Shown here piece after piece: positions 53,849 to 62,679 of a DNA stretch of 64,000 nt. Positions within the stretch are counted from its first letter, which is position 1. Every line of letters begins with the position of its first letter. The notes under the pieces are model-generated. The model ran no database searches. It had not been told where the DNA came from and worked only from the letters and a program-made list of their open reading frames with translations. The DNA lies in contig NZ_QITQ01000003.1 in the NCBI RefSeq assembly GCF_003260265.1, forward strand, positions 186,001-250,000, in the 5' to 3' direction. A program made the translations under genes and the position numbers. This DNA comes from Roseovarius amoyensis (GTDB lineage Bacteria; Pseudomonadota; Alphaproteobacteria; Rhodobacterales; Rhodobacteraceae).

Positions 53849-54706
53849 TCACGCGAACCGCGCAGCCCCGTTGTTCAGAACCACCACGTCGCGCGCCGGG
53901 ATCGAAGCGCGGAAGCGCGCCTCGCCGCCCACTTCCCATATTTCGAACCGCACGGTTTCGCCGGGATAGACCGGCGCGGAGAACCGGACATCCAGACCGA
54001 CAAGCCGAGCGGAATCATAATCCAGCAACGACTTGAGGATCGCCCGGGCGGCCAGACCATAGGTCGCCAGGCCGTGCAGGATCGGCCGGTCGAACCCGAC
54101 CGAACGCGCAACATCGGGGTCGGCATGAAGCGGATTCATGTCACCGCTGAGCCGGTAGATCAGCGCCTGCCGCGGAAGCGTTTCGATGTCACATATGTGA
54201 TCGGGCGCCCGGTCCGGCAGCGCCGCCGGCTTGGGGCCGGGCCTGTTCTCGCCGCCGAAACCGCCATCGCCGCGGCAAAAGGTCGACATCGCGACGCGCG
54301 CCAGCTTGTCGCCGCTGTCCGCATCGATGATATCACGGCTTTGATAGATGACCGCGCCTTTGCCGTCGCCCTTGTCCGAGATAAAGTCGATCTTGGCGCG
54401 ACCGATGATATTGGCGTTCACAGGCAGCGGCTTGTAGATATCCAGCCATTGTTCGCCGTGCAGCACTTTCTGCCAGTTCACGCCAGTCTTTGGATCGCGC
54501 AGCCAGAAGCCGGGATAGCCCATCGTGACCGCCATCGAGGGAACCGCTTTCAGCCCGTCCTCATAGACAAAAGCCAGTTCTTTCTTGTTCGTCGGATCCT
54601 CGCCGAACCCCAGGCCGAGCGCGTATAGGATGGTATCCCGCTCGGTCAGCGTCTGCCCGATCTGTTCAAATTCCCAGTTCGAAAGTGCTTCGAAATCCAA
54701 TGGCAT
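53849..54706 (-). CDS. MaoC-type (R)-specific 2-enoyl-CoA hydratase (MFE-2 hydratase-2-like)
   Basis: 285-aa double hot-dog hydratase. The C-terminal half carries the hydratase-2 motif YRLSGDMNPLHADPDVARSV followed by GFDRPILHGLATYG; the N-terminal half is the degenerate hot-dog. In eukaryotic MFE-2 and steroid degraders this module hydrates branched enoyl-CoA. It sits 10 bp upstream of the racemase gene, supporting a shared branched substrate. Confidence 0.9.
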   Translation of the reverse strand: MPLDFEALSNWEFEQIGQTLTERDTILYALGLGFGEDPTNKKELAFVYEDGLKAVPSMAVTMGYPGFWLRDPKTGVNWQKVLHGEQWLDIYKPLPVNANIIGRAKIDFISDKGDGKGAVIYQSRDIIDADSGDKLARVAMSTFCRGDGGFGGENRPGPKPAALPDRAPDHICDIETLPRQALIYRLSGDMNPLHADPDVARSVGFDRPILHGLATYGLAARAILKSLLDYDSARLVGLDVRFSAPVYPGETVRFEIWEVGGEARFRASIPARDVVVLNNGAARFA

Positions 54707-54729
54707 GGTCTTTCCTCCCTCAAGCGTTG

Positions 54730-55881
54730 TCAGAGCGTGGCTTGTGACCCCAGAATCGCCGTGACCTGGCTGGACAGCACACCGCCATTGCCATGCGCCA
54801 GTGCCAGGTCGATATTGCTCAGCTGAATGCCGGGCGCATCACCACGGATCTGGCGGGCCGCCTCGATCACCGTGAAAATGCCATACATGCCGGGATGCAC
54901 ACAGGACAATCCCCCGCCATTAGTATTCACCGGCAAGACCCCGTCCGGCGCGATACGCCCGCCTTCCACAAAGGCACCGCCCTCGCCCTTGGCGCAGAAA
55001 CCGAGATCTTCGAGAAAGAGGATCGTGTTGATGGTGAACGCGTCATAGAGTTCGACCGCCTGGATATCGTCTGGCGACACCCCCGCCGCAGCAAAGGCGC
55101 GTTTGCCCGACTTGCGGGCCGCTGTCACGGTAAAGTCCTTCATCTGCGAAATCTGCCTGTGCGAGCTTTCCGCCGCACTGCCCAGCACATAGACCGGCGC
55201 CTTGGGGAAATCCCGCGCGCGATCCGCGCGCACCATCACGATTGCGCCGCCGCCATCCGTGACCAGGCAACAGTCGCGCACGGTCAGCGGGTCGCCCACC
55301 ATGCGCGCGCCCAGCACGTCCTCGCGGGTCAGCGGACCGCGCTCGAATGCTTCGGGATTGTGCTGCGCCCAGGCCCGAGCAGAAACCGCCACATCCGCCA
55401 ATTGTTCGCGGGTGGTGCCGTATTCATGCATGTGCCGTGACGCCGCCATCGCATAGGCGGAAATCGGATAGCGCGGGTTATACGGTGCCTCATAGGCCGG
55501 CGGGCGCGAGGCCGTCACCAGTTTGCCCGATGCGGTGCGCTGGTTGGAGCCATAAACGATCAGCGCGACATCACACAGCCCGGCGTCAAGCGCCATGGTC
55601 GCGGATGTCAGGTAATTCACGAAGGACGACCCACCCGTCATGGTGCCGTCGATGAAACGAGGCTCAATGCCCAGATATTCCGCCGCCATAAGCGCCGGCA
55701 TGCTGTCTTCCATCATGGTGCAGAACAGCCCGTCCACGTCGGACAGCTTCAGCCCGGCATCGCCAAGCGCGGATTGCGCGGATTGCGCCATGACATCATA
55801 GGCCGTCAGTCCATGAGCCTCGCCAAAACCGGCGTGTCCGGTTCCCACAATGGCGGATTTTCCCCGAAGATCGTTGGTCAT
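54730..55881 (-). CDS. Thiolase-fold protein lacking the thiolase Cys (Ltp/SCP-x-like)
   Basis: 383-aa protein of the lipid-transfer thiolase family: AIVGTGHAGFGEAHGLTAYD at the start, TMTGGSSFVNYLTSATMAL in the N-terminal active-site position and TNGGGLSCVHPGMYGIF in the C-terminal half. The normal nucleophile Cys of the first block is replaced (Gly-Gly-Ser-Ser context). This is what is seen in Ltp2-type aldolases, which need a DUF35 partner, and a DUF35 gene follows directly (3 bp). I therefore favour a retro-aldolase over a thiolase. Confidence 0.85.
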   Translation of the reverse strand: MTNDLRGKSAIVGTGHAGFGEAHGLTAYDVMAQSAQSALGDAGLKLSDVDGLFCTMMEDSMPALMAAEYLGIEPRFIDGTMTGGSSFVNYLTSATMALDAGLCDVALIVYGSNQRTASGKLVTASRPPAYEAPYNPRYPISAYAMAASRHMHEYGTTREQLADVAVSARAWAQHNPEAFERGPLTREDVLGARMVGDPLTVRDCCLVTDGGGAIVMVRADRARDFPKAPVYVLGSAAESSHRQISQMKDFTVTAARKSGKRAFAAAGVSPDDIQAVELYDAFTINTILFLEDLGFCAKGEGGAFVEGGRIAPDGVLPVNTNGGGLSCVHPGMYGIFTVIEAARQIRGDAPGIQLSNIDLALAHGNGGVLSSQVTAILGSQATL

Positions 55882-55884
55882 GCG

Positions 55885-56268
55885 TTATTCCTCTGCCGGC
55901 TTGAAAAGAACGATCGGAGCACCCTCAGCCTCGCCCACGAAGGCGGTCACGGCCATGTCGATGACAACGTCACCGGGGGCGATACCCTCGACCCGACTCA
56001 TCATCCGAACGCCCTCCTCCAGTTCGACCATGCACACGTTGTAGTCGCCGCCGCGTTCGGGCCGCTGGCGCACGACGGTGGTGGTGTGGACACGCCCCTT
56101 GCCGCTGGCAGGTTTCCAAGAGATCGCGACGCTATGGCAATGCGGGCACAGGACCCTGGGAAAGAAGTGATATGACCCGCAGTCATCGCACTTGGGCAGC
56201 AGAATTTCCCCTGTTGCTAGCGCGCGCTGAAAAATCTGGTCTGATCCTGTGGCCTTCGGCACCTGCAC
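55885..56268 (-). CDS. Zn-ribbon/OB-fold protein (DUF35)
   Basis: 127-aa DUF35 protein: a zinc ribbon with Cys pairs in PKCDDCGSYHFFPRVLCPHC, then an OB fold (GRVHTTTVVRQRPE, VRMMSRVEGIAPGDVVIDMA). DUF35 proteins (e.g. ChsH2's C-terminal domain) bind Ltp-type aldolases and CoA substrates. It is the first gene of the unit ending at 52702. It starts 97 bp from the divergent CaiB gene, with the second operator between. Confidence 0.9.
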   Translation of the reverse strand: MQVPKATGSDQIFQRALATGEILLPKCDDCGSYHFFPRVLCPHCHSVAISWKPASGKGRVHTTTVVRQRPERGGDYNVCMVELEEGVRMMSRVEGIAPGDVVIDMAVTAFVGEAEGAPIVLFKPAEE

Positions 56269-56313
56269 TCTCCTACAATGATCCGGTCTCTGGTTAAGCG
56301 TGTTGATATTATT

Positions 56314-56329
56314 TCTAACATTCGTTAGA
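56314..56329. promoter_or_regulatory. Operator-like inverted repeat, copy 2
   Basis: TCTAAC-ATTC-GTTAGA with the same arms as the copy at 52654. It lies in the 97-bp divergent gap between the DUF35 gene and the CaiB gene, so it could control both directions. Confidence 0.78.
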
Positions 56330-56365
56330 TTTAGTCAACCTCTTAGGATCACTTACGAGAAAGTC

Positions 56366-57511
56366 ATGTCAGGTTCAAATACGTCCCCTCTCTCCGGCAA
56401 GCTCGTTATCTCGCTCGAACAGGCGGTAGCAGCGCCTTTTTGCTCGTCACGGCTGGCTGACGCCGGTGCGCGCGTGATCAAGGTCGAGCGCAAGGGCGTC
56501 GGCGATTTCGCACGCGCCTACGATTCCGCCGTTAACGGTGAAAGCGCCTATTTTACATGGCTCAACCGGGGCAAGGAATCGATCGCGCTGGATATCAAGG
56601 ACGAAGACGATCGTGCGATCCTGTTGAAGATGCTGGAAAGCGCGGATGTGTTCATCCAGAACTTGTTGCCCGGCGCGCTAAAGAAGCTGGGGCTGGATTC
56701 AGCCACCCTGCGGCAGAAATTTCCGCGCCTCGTGACCTGCGACATCACTGGATACGGCGAAGACGGCCCGATGCGAAACGCCAAGGCCTATGACCTTCTG
56801 GTGCAATGCGAAAGCGGACTTGCCTCGGTGACGGGCACCCCGGACGGGCCGGGCCGGGTTGGCGTTTCGGTCTGCGATATCGCCACTGGCATGACCGCCC
56901 ATGCCGGGATATGCGAAGCGCTGGTCGGGCGTGACTGCACCGGCGAAGGAAGCGGCATTTCGGTGGCCATGTTCGATGTGATGGCCGACTGGATGGCGGT
57001 TCCCCTGCTTTATCACGACTACCTTGGCAGAACGACACCGCGTGTCGGATTGAATCATACAGTGATCTGCCCTTACGGGGCCTTTGAATGCGGGGACGGT
57101 CAGCTTGTCGTTATAGCCGTGCAGCACGAAGGTGAGTGGAAGCGCTTTTGTGAAACGATCATGAAGGACCCCGCCCTTGCGGCCGATCAGCGGTTCCACA
57201 GCAACTCGAAACGCCTCGAAAACAAAGCCGAACTTGAAACGCTCATCAAGGCGGTGTTCGCCTCTCATGACCGCGCCGAGATGCTCAAGCTTCTCGACGC
57301 CGCAGGCATTGCATCGGGGGCGGTGAACGACGTGGCGTCCCTGTCCGTGCATCCGCAGCTCGACAGGTCGACGATTGGCACACCCTCCGGTGAAATCAAT
57401 GTCCCGACGCCCCCGATCCGGCGCAGCGGCGGTGAAATAACACTTGCCCCCTCGCCGGCGCTCGATGCAGATGGCAAAGCCATTCGCGCCGAGTTCGGTC
57501 TTAGTACATAA
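56366..57511 (+). CDS. CaiB/BaiF CoA-transferase family protein (first of tandem pair)
   Basis: 381-aa type III CoA transferase: SLEQAVAAPFCSSRLADAGA, KVERKGVGDFAR, CDITGYGEDGPMRN, YDLLVQCESGLASVTG and the catalytic Asp in VCDIATGMTAHAG. It would move CoA between acids. Start at MSGSNTS because the operator lies just upstream of it; the longer frame has no SD. It leads the plus-strand unit and is followed after 18 bp by a second CaiB gene. Confidence 0.88.
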   Translation: MSGSNTSPLSGKLVISLEQAVAAPFCSSRLADAGARVIKVERKGVGDFARAYDSAVNGESAYFTWLNRGKESIALDIKDEDDRAILLKMLESADVFIQNLLPGALKKLGLDSATLRQKFPRLVTCDITGYGEDGPMRNAKAYDLLVQCESGLASVTGTPDGPGRVGVSVCDIATGMTAHAGICEALVGRDCTGEGSGISVAMFDVMADWMAVPLLYHDYLGRTTPRVGLNHTVICPYGAFECGDGQLVVIAVQHEGEWKRFCETIMKDPALAADQRFHSNSKRLENKAELETLIKAVFASHDRAEMLKLLDAAGIASGAVNDVASLSVHPQLDRSTIGTPSGEINVPTPPIRRSGGEITLAPSPALDADGKAIRAEFGLST

Positions 57512-57529
57512 AGGAGGTTACGCACATAA

Positions 57530-58696
57530 ATGACCGCTGAGAAAAAACCCGCGATCCTTGACGGTGTTAAGGTGATCGATCTGACGTCGGTGGTTTTCGG
57601 CCCCTTGGCCACGCAGATGCTGGGCGATCTGGGGGCCGATGTGATCAAGGTGGAAAGCCCCGAAGGCGACCTTTTACGGCAGGTTCAGCCATCACGCCAC
57701 AGCCTGATGGGCGCGGCCTTTCTGGGGACCAACCGCAACAAGCGCAGCGTCGTACTGGATCTCAAGACCGAAACCGATCGTGATCAACTGCGCCGATTGC
57801 TGGCCGATGCGGACGTGATGATCTCGAGTATCCGGCCGGCAGCGCTTGCCCGCCTGTCGCTCGACCCCGAAATCCTGCGCCGCGAAAATCCAAAGCTCAT
57901 CACGGTTTCCGCGACGGGGTTCGGGCAGGACGGACCCTATGCAGCCAAACCCGCCTTTGACGACATCATCCAGTCGATCTCGGGGTTGGCCAGCTTGACA
58001 ACATTGCGCGACCCCCAAGCCGCGCCCGCCTATGCCCCGACCATACTCGCCGACAAGCTTGGCGGCGTGACGGCGGCCTATGCCGTCATGGCGGCCCTGT
58101 TTCACCGCGAACGCACCGGCCAGGCCCAGCACGTCGAGGTGCCGATGTTTGAAACGCTGACGGCGTTTCTGCTGGCCGAGCACATGGACGGCGCAATGTT
58201 CGAGGATACCCCGCAGGATTTCGGCTATGCCCGTATGCTGGTCCCCCACCGCCGCCCAGTTCAGACCGCAGATGGCTATATTACAATTCTACCCTATACC
58301 AACATGCAATGGGCGCGCTTCTTCAAGGCGGTCGGGCGCGATGACATGGTCGACCACGCCTGGGTCACTGACATGGACGCCCGCAGCCGCAACATTGGCG
58401 CCGTATACGATATGGTGGCGCAAATTGCGCTGACACGAACAACAGAAGAATGGCTTGCCCTGATGGAGCAGACCGACATTCCCGCCATGCCGGTGCGCAA
58501 CCTGTCGGATCTGCCCGGCGACCCCCATCTTGCCGCGACCGGCTTTTTCCAGCAGACCGAACATCCTACAGAGGGGCCGATCTGGACCACCAAACCGCCG
58601 GTCCGGTTTTCCGAAACCCCGGCCCGGCACGATTACCGCCCGCCCCCAGGTCTGGGCGAACACACCGAGGAAATCCTCGGCCCGGACGGCGACTAG
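57530..58696 (+). CDS. CaiB/BaiF CoA-transferase family protein (second of tandem pair)
   Basis: 388-aa type III CoA transferase: DLTSVVFGPLATQMLGDLGA, VIKVESPEGDLLRQ, SATGFGQDGPYAAKPAFDDI, ILADKLGGVTAAYAV with catalytic Asp, and a normal C-terminus. AAGGAGG at 57511-57517 is 12 nt before the ATG. The pair may act on two acids, or one may be a racemase; sequence does not decide. No gene is recognised in the following 244 bp (58697-58940). Confidence 0.9.
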   Translation: MTAEKKPAILDGVKVIDLTSVVFGPLATQMLGDLGADVIKVESPEGDLLRQVQPSRHSLMGAAFLGTNRNKRSVVLDLKTETDRDQLRRLLADADVMISSIRPAALARLSLDPEILRRENPKLITVSATGFGQDGPYAAKPAFDDIIQSISGLASLTTLRDPQAAPAYAPTILADKLGGVTAAYAVMAALFHRERTGQAQHVEVPMFETLTAFLLAEHMDGAMFEDTPQDFGYARMLVPHRRPVQTADGYITILPYTNMQWARFFKAVGRDDMVDHAWVTDMDARSRNIGAVYDMVAQIALTRTTEEWLALMEQTDIPAMPVRNLSDLPGDPHLAATGFFQQTEHPTEGPIWTTKPPVRFSETPARHDYRPPPGLGEHTEEILGPDGD

Positions 58697-58940
58697 GACA
58701 AGTCCGTTCAGATATTTGCCGAACACGCGATCCAGCACGGCTGTGCCATTCTCGAACCTGGTTCAGCACCGCATCGATGATGCGGCTGTTCAGGTCGGGC
58801 GGGCCCTTCAGGTCACAGAGACGGGCAGATGCGCCCGGATGTCCCGCACCCCCAGCCCCCCTGCCGATCCGGGCTGACCCTTCTTCACCAGTTCAGGGAA
58901 AAACGGCTGTCGCGACCCCCGCGGGATTGCCACCGGCAAG

Positions 58941-60497
58941 CTAGACACCAGAGGCAGGGGCACGCCACATGAACCAGGTCGGGATCAGCGCGAGCAGGAA
59001 TATCCCGCATACGACAAGAAAACCGTCCTGAAAGGCCGCGTTCGAGGACTGGATCATCACGGTCTGACCCAGAAAGTTTGCAGCGGCCGGCATGAGCTGA
59101 GAGTCTGGCAGTCCCGAGGCGTGCATGAGGCCCGCAACCTGGCGCAAGAGTTCCATCGTCGTGGCGTTGTCACTGGTCTGGGTCGCGGCAAAGGCATCCG
59201 CGTGCATGATTGTGCGCCGCTCGATGAACACGGCCAGAAGGTTCACCCCGAAGGCGCCGCCAAGTTGCCGGATGAAGTTCGAAGCGCCCGACCCCTGGCC
59301 AAGAAGGTGCGGCGGCAGAACCTTGAGCGCCCCCGCCGAAATGGCGGGAAATACAAGGCCCAGCCCCACGCGTGAGACGATCGTCCACCAGGCGAGCACC
59401 CAGAACGTCGTATGGACATTTGCACCTGTCATCAGCCACGAGGACCAGGCAAAGACCAGCATGCCGATGCCGATCAAGATCGGCGTAGGCACCTTGTCGG
59501 ACAATCGCCCCGCTATGGGAAAGACCAGCAGCATGGCAAAGCCCGAGGGCATCAGCAGAAGGCCCGCCTGCGTGGGCGTCATACCCTGAATCTGCTGCAC
59601 GAAGACAGGAAGCAGATAGGTAGAGCCGAACAGCCCCGCCCCCATGATGAAGGCAACGACCGAGGCCGAAGAGAAGGCGACATTCGCGAATAGCCGCATG
59701 TCGAGCATGGGCCTGGCAGTATGCAACTCCCAGGCGACAAAGGCGATGGCCGAAGCAACAGAAACCGTGAAACCCGACAGGATAATGTTGGAATCCCATC
59801 CAAGCCGCTGTGCGTTCGACAACGTGCCGAGTAGCACGGCGAGAAAGACCGACAGGATCGCCACCCCGACAAAGTCGAAGCCCGGAATCGGCCCGCTTTC
59901 TTCGCGGGTGGGCAGGAACAGGTTCGACAGCAGGATGGCCAGGCCGGCGAAGGGAAGGCCCAGGTAGAAGACAAAGCGCCAATCGAAGGCGTCCATAAGC
60001 ACGCCGCCAATCCAGGGACCCAAAGCCGGAGCCAGCACGACGCCGACGCCATAGATCCCCATGGCCGCGCCGCGTTTGTCAGGTGGAAAGACCTTGAACA
60101 GCATGATCATGGCCAGTGGCTGGACAACCCCCGCCGCCGCCCCCTGCACCACGCGGGCCAGCGTCAGCACGGTCTCGTTCGGCGCAAGCCCCCCAAGGAC
60201 CGAACCCGCAAGGAACACGCCCATCGCGGTGTTCATCGTCAGCCGCATTCCGAAAGCGCGGTTGGCCCAGTCGGCCAGAAGCATCGTGGCGGTCATGGCT
60301 GCCAGAAAGCCGGTCGAGAGCCATTGTGCCTGCACCGCGCTGATGCCGAAAGCCCCCATGACCGCCGGGATGGCGACATTCACGATCGTCGTGGACAACA
60401 CGACCGAGATAGTCGCGATCATGATCGAGCCTGTCGCCATCCACTTGTAGGCGGGACCGTAACGCTCGAAGTATCGGTCAATCTGTGACATCGACAT
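58941..60497 (-). CDS. DHA2-family MFS drug efflux permease (EmrB-like)
   Basis: 518-aa protein with 14 predicted spans and the DHA2 signature blocks VLSTTIVNVAIPAVMGAFGI, GSVLGGLAPNETVLTLARVV, QGAAAGVVQPLAMIMLF and LGPWIGGVLMDAFDWRFVF. It works with the EmrA-like membrane fusion protein, whose gene overlaps its start by 20 bp, and an outer-membrane TolC-type protein elsewhere. Substrates are hydrophobic toxins in relatives. The MarR regulator upstream probably controls it. Confidence 0.92.
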   Translation of the reverse strand: MSMSQIDRYFERYGPAYKWMATGSIMIATISVVLSTTIVNVAIPAVMGAFGISAVQAQWLSTGFLAAMTATMLLADWANRAFGMRLTMNTAMGVFLAGSVLGGLAPNETVLTLARVVQGAAAGVVQPLAMIMLFKVFPPDKRGAAMGIYGVGVVLAPALGPWIGGVLMDAFDWRFVFYLGLPFAGLAILLSNLFLPTREESGPIPGFDFVGVAILSVFLAVLLGTLSNAQRLGWDSNIILSGFTVSVASAIAFVAWELHTARPMLDMRLFANVAFSSASVVAFIMGAGLFGSTYLLPVFVQQIQGMTPTQAGLLLMPSGFAMLLVFPIAGRLSDKVPTPILIGIGMLVFAWSSWLMTGANVHTTFWVLAWWTIVSRVGLGLVFPAISAGALKVLPPHLLGQGSGASNFIRQLGGAFGVNLLAVFIERRTIMHADAFAATQTSDNATTMELLRQVAGLMHASGLPDSQLMPAAANFLGQTVMIQSSNAAFQDGFLVVCGIFLLALIPTWFMWRAPASGV

Positions 60498-61638
60498 AAA
60501 CCTCGACCATCATGCCGGGTCTGAGTTCCGTATCGGCGGCGTCGATCGACACGCGGATCGGCAGGCGCTGGGTCACTTTCGTGAAATTGCCCGAGGGGTT
60601 GGGACTGGGCAAAAGCGCAAGCTGGCTGGTCGCCGCACCGCCCATCCCGATCACCTCGCCCTCGAAGGTCCGGCCCGAAAAGGCGTCGACGGTGATGCTT
60701 GCCCGCGACCCGACGTGGATTTTGTCAAAGTCGGTCTCTTTGACATTTGCGTCGATCCAGACGTCTTCCGGAGCGTGATACATCACAAGGCGCGTCCCGG
60801 GCGTCACATATTCGCCGACATCGACAAAGGTCCCATCAACGATGCCGTCGAACTGGGCCGTGATCGTGCGGTTCGCAAGGTCGATTTCCTTGAGGCTGCG
60901 GTCGGCCTCGGTGCCCGCACGTCCGGCAATAACGGACGCGATCTGGGACTCCAGCACATTCATCTGCTCTCCGTCGGCCTCTACGATGGCCAGACTGGCC
61001 CGCGCGCTTTCGATCGCCGCGAAAGCAGCACGTTCCTGTTGGGCGGCGGTGTCCAGCGCCGCCTGGGATTCGTCGAGGGTTTGCTGCGACGTGATATTCT
61101 GCTCGGCCAGCTTGATCGCCCTCTCGTGACGGGTCCGGGCGTTCGTCAGTACGGCGAGTGACGCCTCATGGTTTGCAATTGCGGCGGCTATGCCGGCATG
61201 TGCCGCGTCCCGCCGCGCAGAGAGTTGCCGTTCGAGCAACACCTTGCGTGCCCGAAGCTCTGCCAGTTGCGCATCGGTTGCGGCAAGCCTCGACAGGACT
61301 GAATCAAGCTGCGGCTGCGAAGATTCGCTGTCGATTGCGGCGAGGAGATCGCCTTTTTCGACGGCGTCCCCCACGAGCACCGGAATCGCCGTGATCCTTC
61401 CTGCGACTTCGCTTGATACGGTGACAACCTTGGCGGCGATCCGGGCATCGTTGATGTGTACCTGCGTGAACCGCGCGACCAGCCACGGGGCGGTCAGCCA
61501 GACGGCAACGGCAACTACGCCGCCGATCACGATCAGTCTGGTCCATCTAGTGCGGCTGCGCCTGGGCGGGGGGGACGGTATCAGCTTGTCCTCGGCAACC
61601 TCGTCCGCACTGGCGACAACGGCCTTCATGTCATCCAT
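60478..61638 (-). CDS. Efflux membrane fusion protein (EmrA/HlyD family)
   Basis: 386-aa periplasmic adaptor: an N-terminal anchor (LIVIGGVVAVAVWLTAPWLV), a biotinyl-lipoyl hairpin with a coiled coil (about residues 90-215), and beta-barrel AQFDGIVDGTFVDVGEYVTP typical of EmrA. Start at MDDMKAV, overlapping the marR stop as ATGGATGA; a GTG 9 nt upstream is possible. Spans from the EmrB-like permease to an outer-membrane channel. Confidence 0.9.
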   Translation of the reverse strand: MDDMKAVVASADEVAEDKLIPSPPPRRSRTRWTRLIVIGGVVAVAVWLTAPWLVARFTQVHINDARIAAKVVTVSSEVAGRITAIPVLVGDAVEKGDLLAAIDSESSQPQLDSVLSRLAATDAQLAELRARKVLLERQLSARRDAAHAGIAAAIANHEASLAVLTNARTRHERAIKLAEQNITSQQTLDESQAALDTAAQQERAAFAAIESARASLAIVEADGEQMNVLESQIASVIAGRAGTEADRSLKEIDLANRTITAQFDGIVDGTFVDVGEYVTPGTRLVMYHAPEDVWIDANVKETDFDKIHVGSRASITVDAFSGRTFEGEVIGMGGAATSQLALLPSPNPSGNFTKVTQRLPIRVSIDAADTELRPGMMVEVYVDVTD

Positions 61639-62095
61639 TTTGACCACTGCTCAAAATCTCCAACCTGGCCGCGATGCGGCTCAGGACTTTTGTTGCAATA
61701 CGCAGATCCTGCTGGGAAATGCCCTCAAGAATTTCTGCCCGGCTGGCCGCCGAAATCTCTTCCATCCTGACGATCAGAGGGCACGCAGCCTCGGTCAGGT
61801 GCAGTGTCTTGGCCCGCCTGTCCGCGGCCGAGGGGCGGCGTTCGATCAGACCCGCGCCTTCAAGCCCGTCCAGCAGGCGGACCAGCGTCGCCGCCTCGAT
61901 CCCCAGGGTGCGCGCCAGTTCGACCTGCGTCACCACTTCATTCCGCGATAGTTCGAACAGCACGCTCCACCTTGCCTGGGACTGGTCGAGGTCCCGAAAC
62001 CGGAGGTCAAGATACCGCCTCCACATGCGCGACGACGACGCCAGCGAACGTACGAAAGACTCCATGAGTGCGATCTTGTCGGCGTCGACCTGCAT
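61631..62095 (-). CDS. MarR-family transcriptional regulator
   Basis: 154-aa winged-helix regulator: RRYLDLRFRDLDQSQARWSV, the recognition helix VTQVELARTLGIEAATLVRL and wing SAADRRAKTLHLTEA. Start at MQVDADKIAL preceded by an AGAAG-type SD; the longer frame reads into the stress-protein gene. It heads the emrA-emrB unit and probably represses it. The GCTAATTAGT-like palindrome around 62134 upstream could be its site. Confidence 0.9.
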   Translation of the reverse strand: MQVDADKIALMESFVRSLASSSRMWRRYLDLRFRDLDQSQARWSVLFELSRNEVVTQVELARTLGIEAATLVRLLDGLEGAGLIERRPSAADRRAKTLHLTEAACPLIVRMEEISAASRAEILEGISQQDLRIATKVLSRIAARLEILSSGQNG

Positions 62096-62189
62096 CAATT
62101 CTTCTTTCGTTAGCTTGCCAATAGTTGCAGGGCTAATTAGTATGGTCACAAGTATCTTGCAAGAGCCATTACGCCCGGAGACATTGTCG

Positions 62190-62648
62190 ATGTACGCCAA
62201 GATTCTGCTGTGTTTCGACGGATCGCGCGAAGGGCGGCTGGCGCTGCGCGAAGGGGCGCGGCTTGCGCAGATCACAGGTGCCGGGGTGACCCTGCTGGCG
62301 GTGGTCGAGACGGTCGCGGGCAACGCGCTGGCGCAGGGCGCGGATGCTGGCGCACTTGCCCACCAGCAAGCCGATTTCAAGGGAATCCTCGACGAAGGCC
62401 ATCAAAGACTTTCCGCCATGGGCCTGGCGCCCGAGGTCCGCATGGAGTTCGGCGACCCCGTCGCGGAAATCACCCGGGTCGCAACCGAAACCGGCGCCGA
62501 TCTGGTCGTCGTCGGGCATCACCAGCAAGGCCGGTGGACGCGCTGGATGAGCCGATCAGTCGCTGCCGGGTTGGGCGACGCACTGGGATGCAGCCTTCTG
62601 CTGGCGCAAAAGGTCGTCGAGGATTCAGAGATTATCCGCAACGGTTGA
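62190..62648 (+). CDS. Universal stress protein (UspA family)
   Basis: 152-aa USP domain: start MYAKILLCFDGSREGRLALR, GVTLLAVVETVAGNA and the C-terminal nucleotide-binding VVVGHHQQGRWTRWMSRSVA (relating to G-x-x-G-x9-G-S). Start chosen at MYAKIL. Divergent from marR across 94 bp, so it may share its regulation. Confidence 0.88.
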   Translation: MYAKILLCFDGSREGRLALREGARLAQITGAGVTLLAVVETVAGNALAQGADAGALAHQQADFKGILDEGHQRLSAMGLAPEVRMEFGDPVAEITRVATETGADLVVVGHHQQGRWTRWMSRSVAAGLGDALGCSLLLAQKVVEDSEIIRNG

Positions 62649-62679
62649 AGTGGCGTAGCCAGAAGGCAAATACGCCGCG

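Noticed and set aside
58697..58940. Possible small gene in the gap between the second CaiB gene and emrB
   Set aside because: Short protein-like pieces appear on the minus strand but in different frames with stops and without a start signal; at most a decayed fragment.
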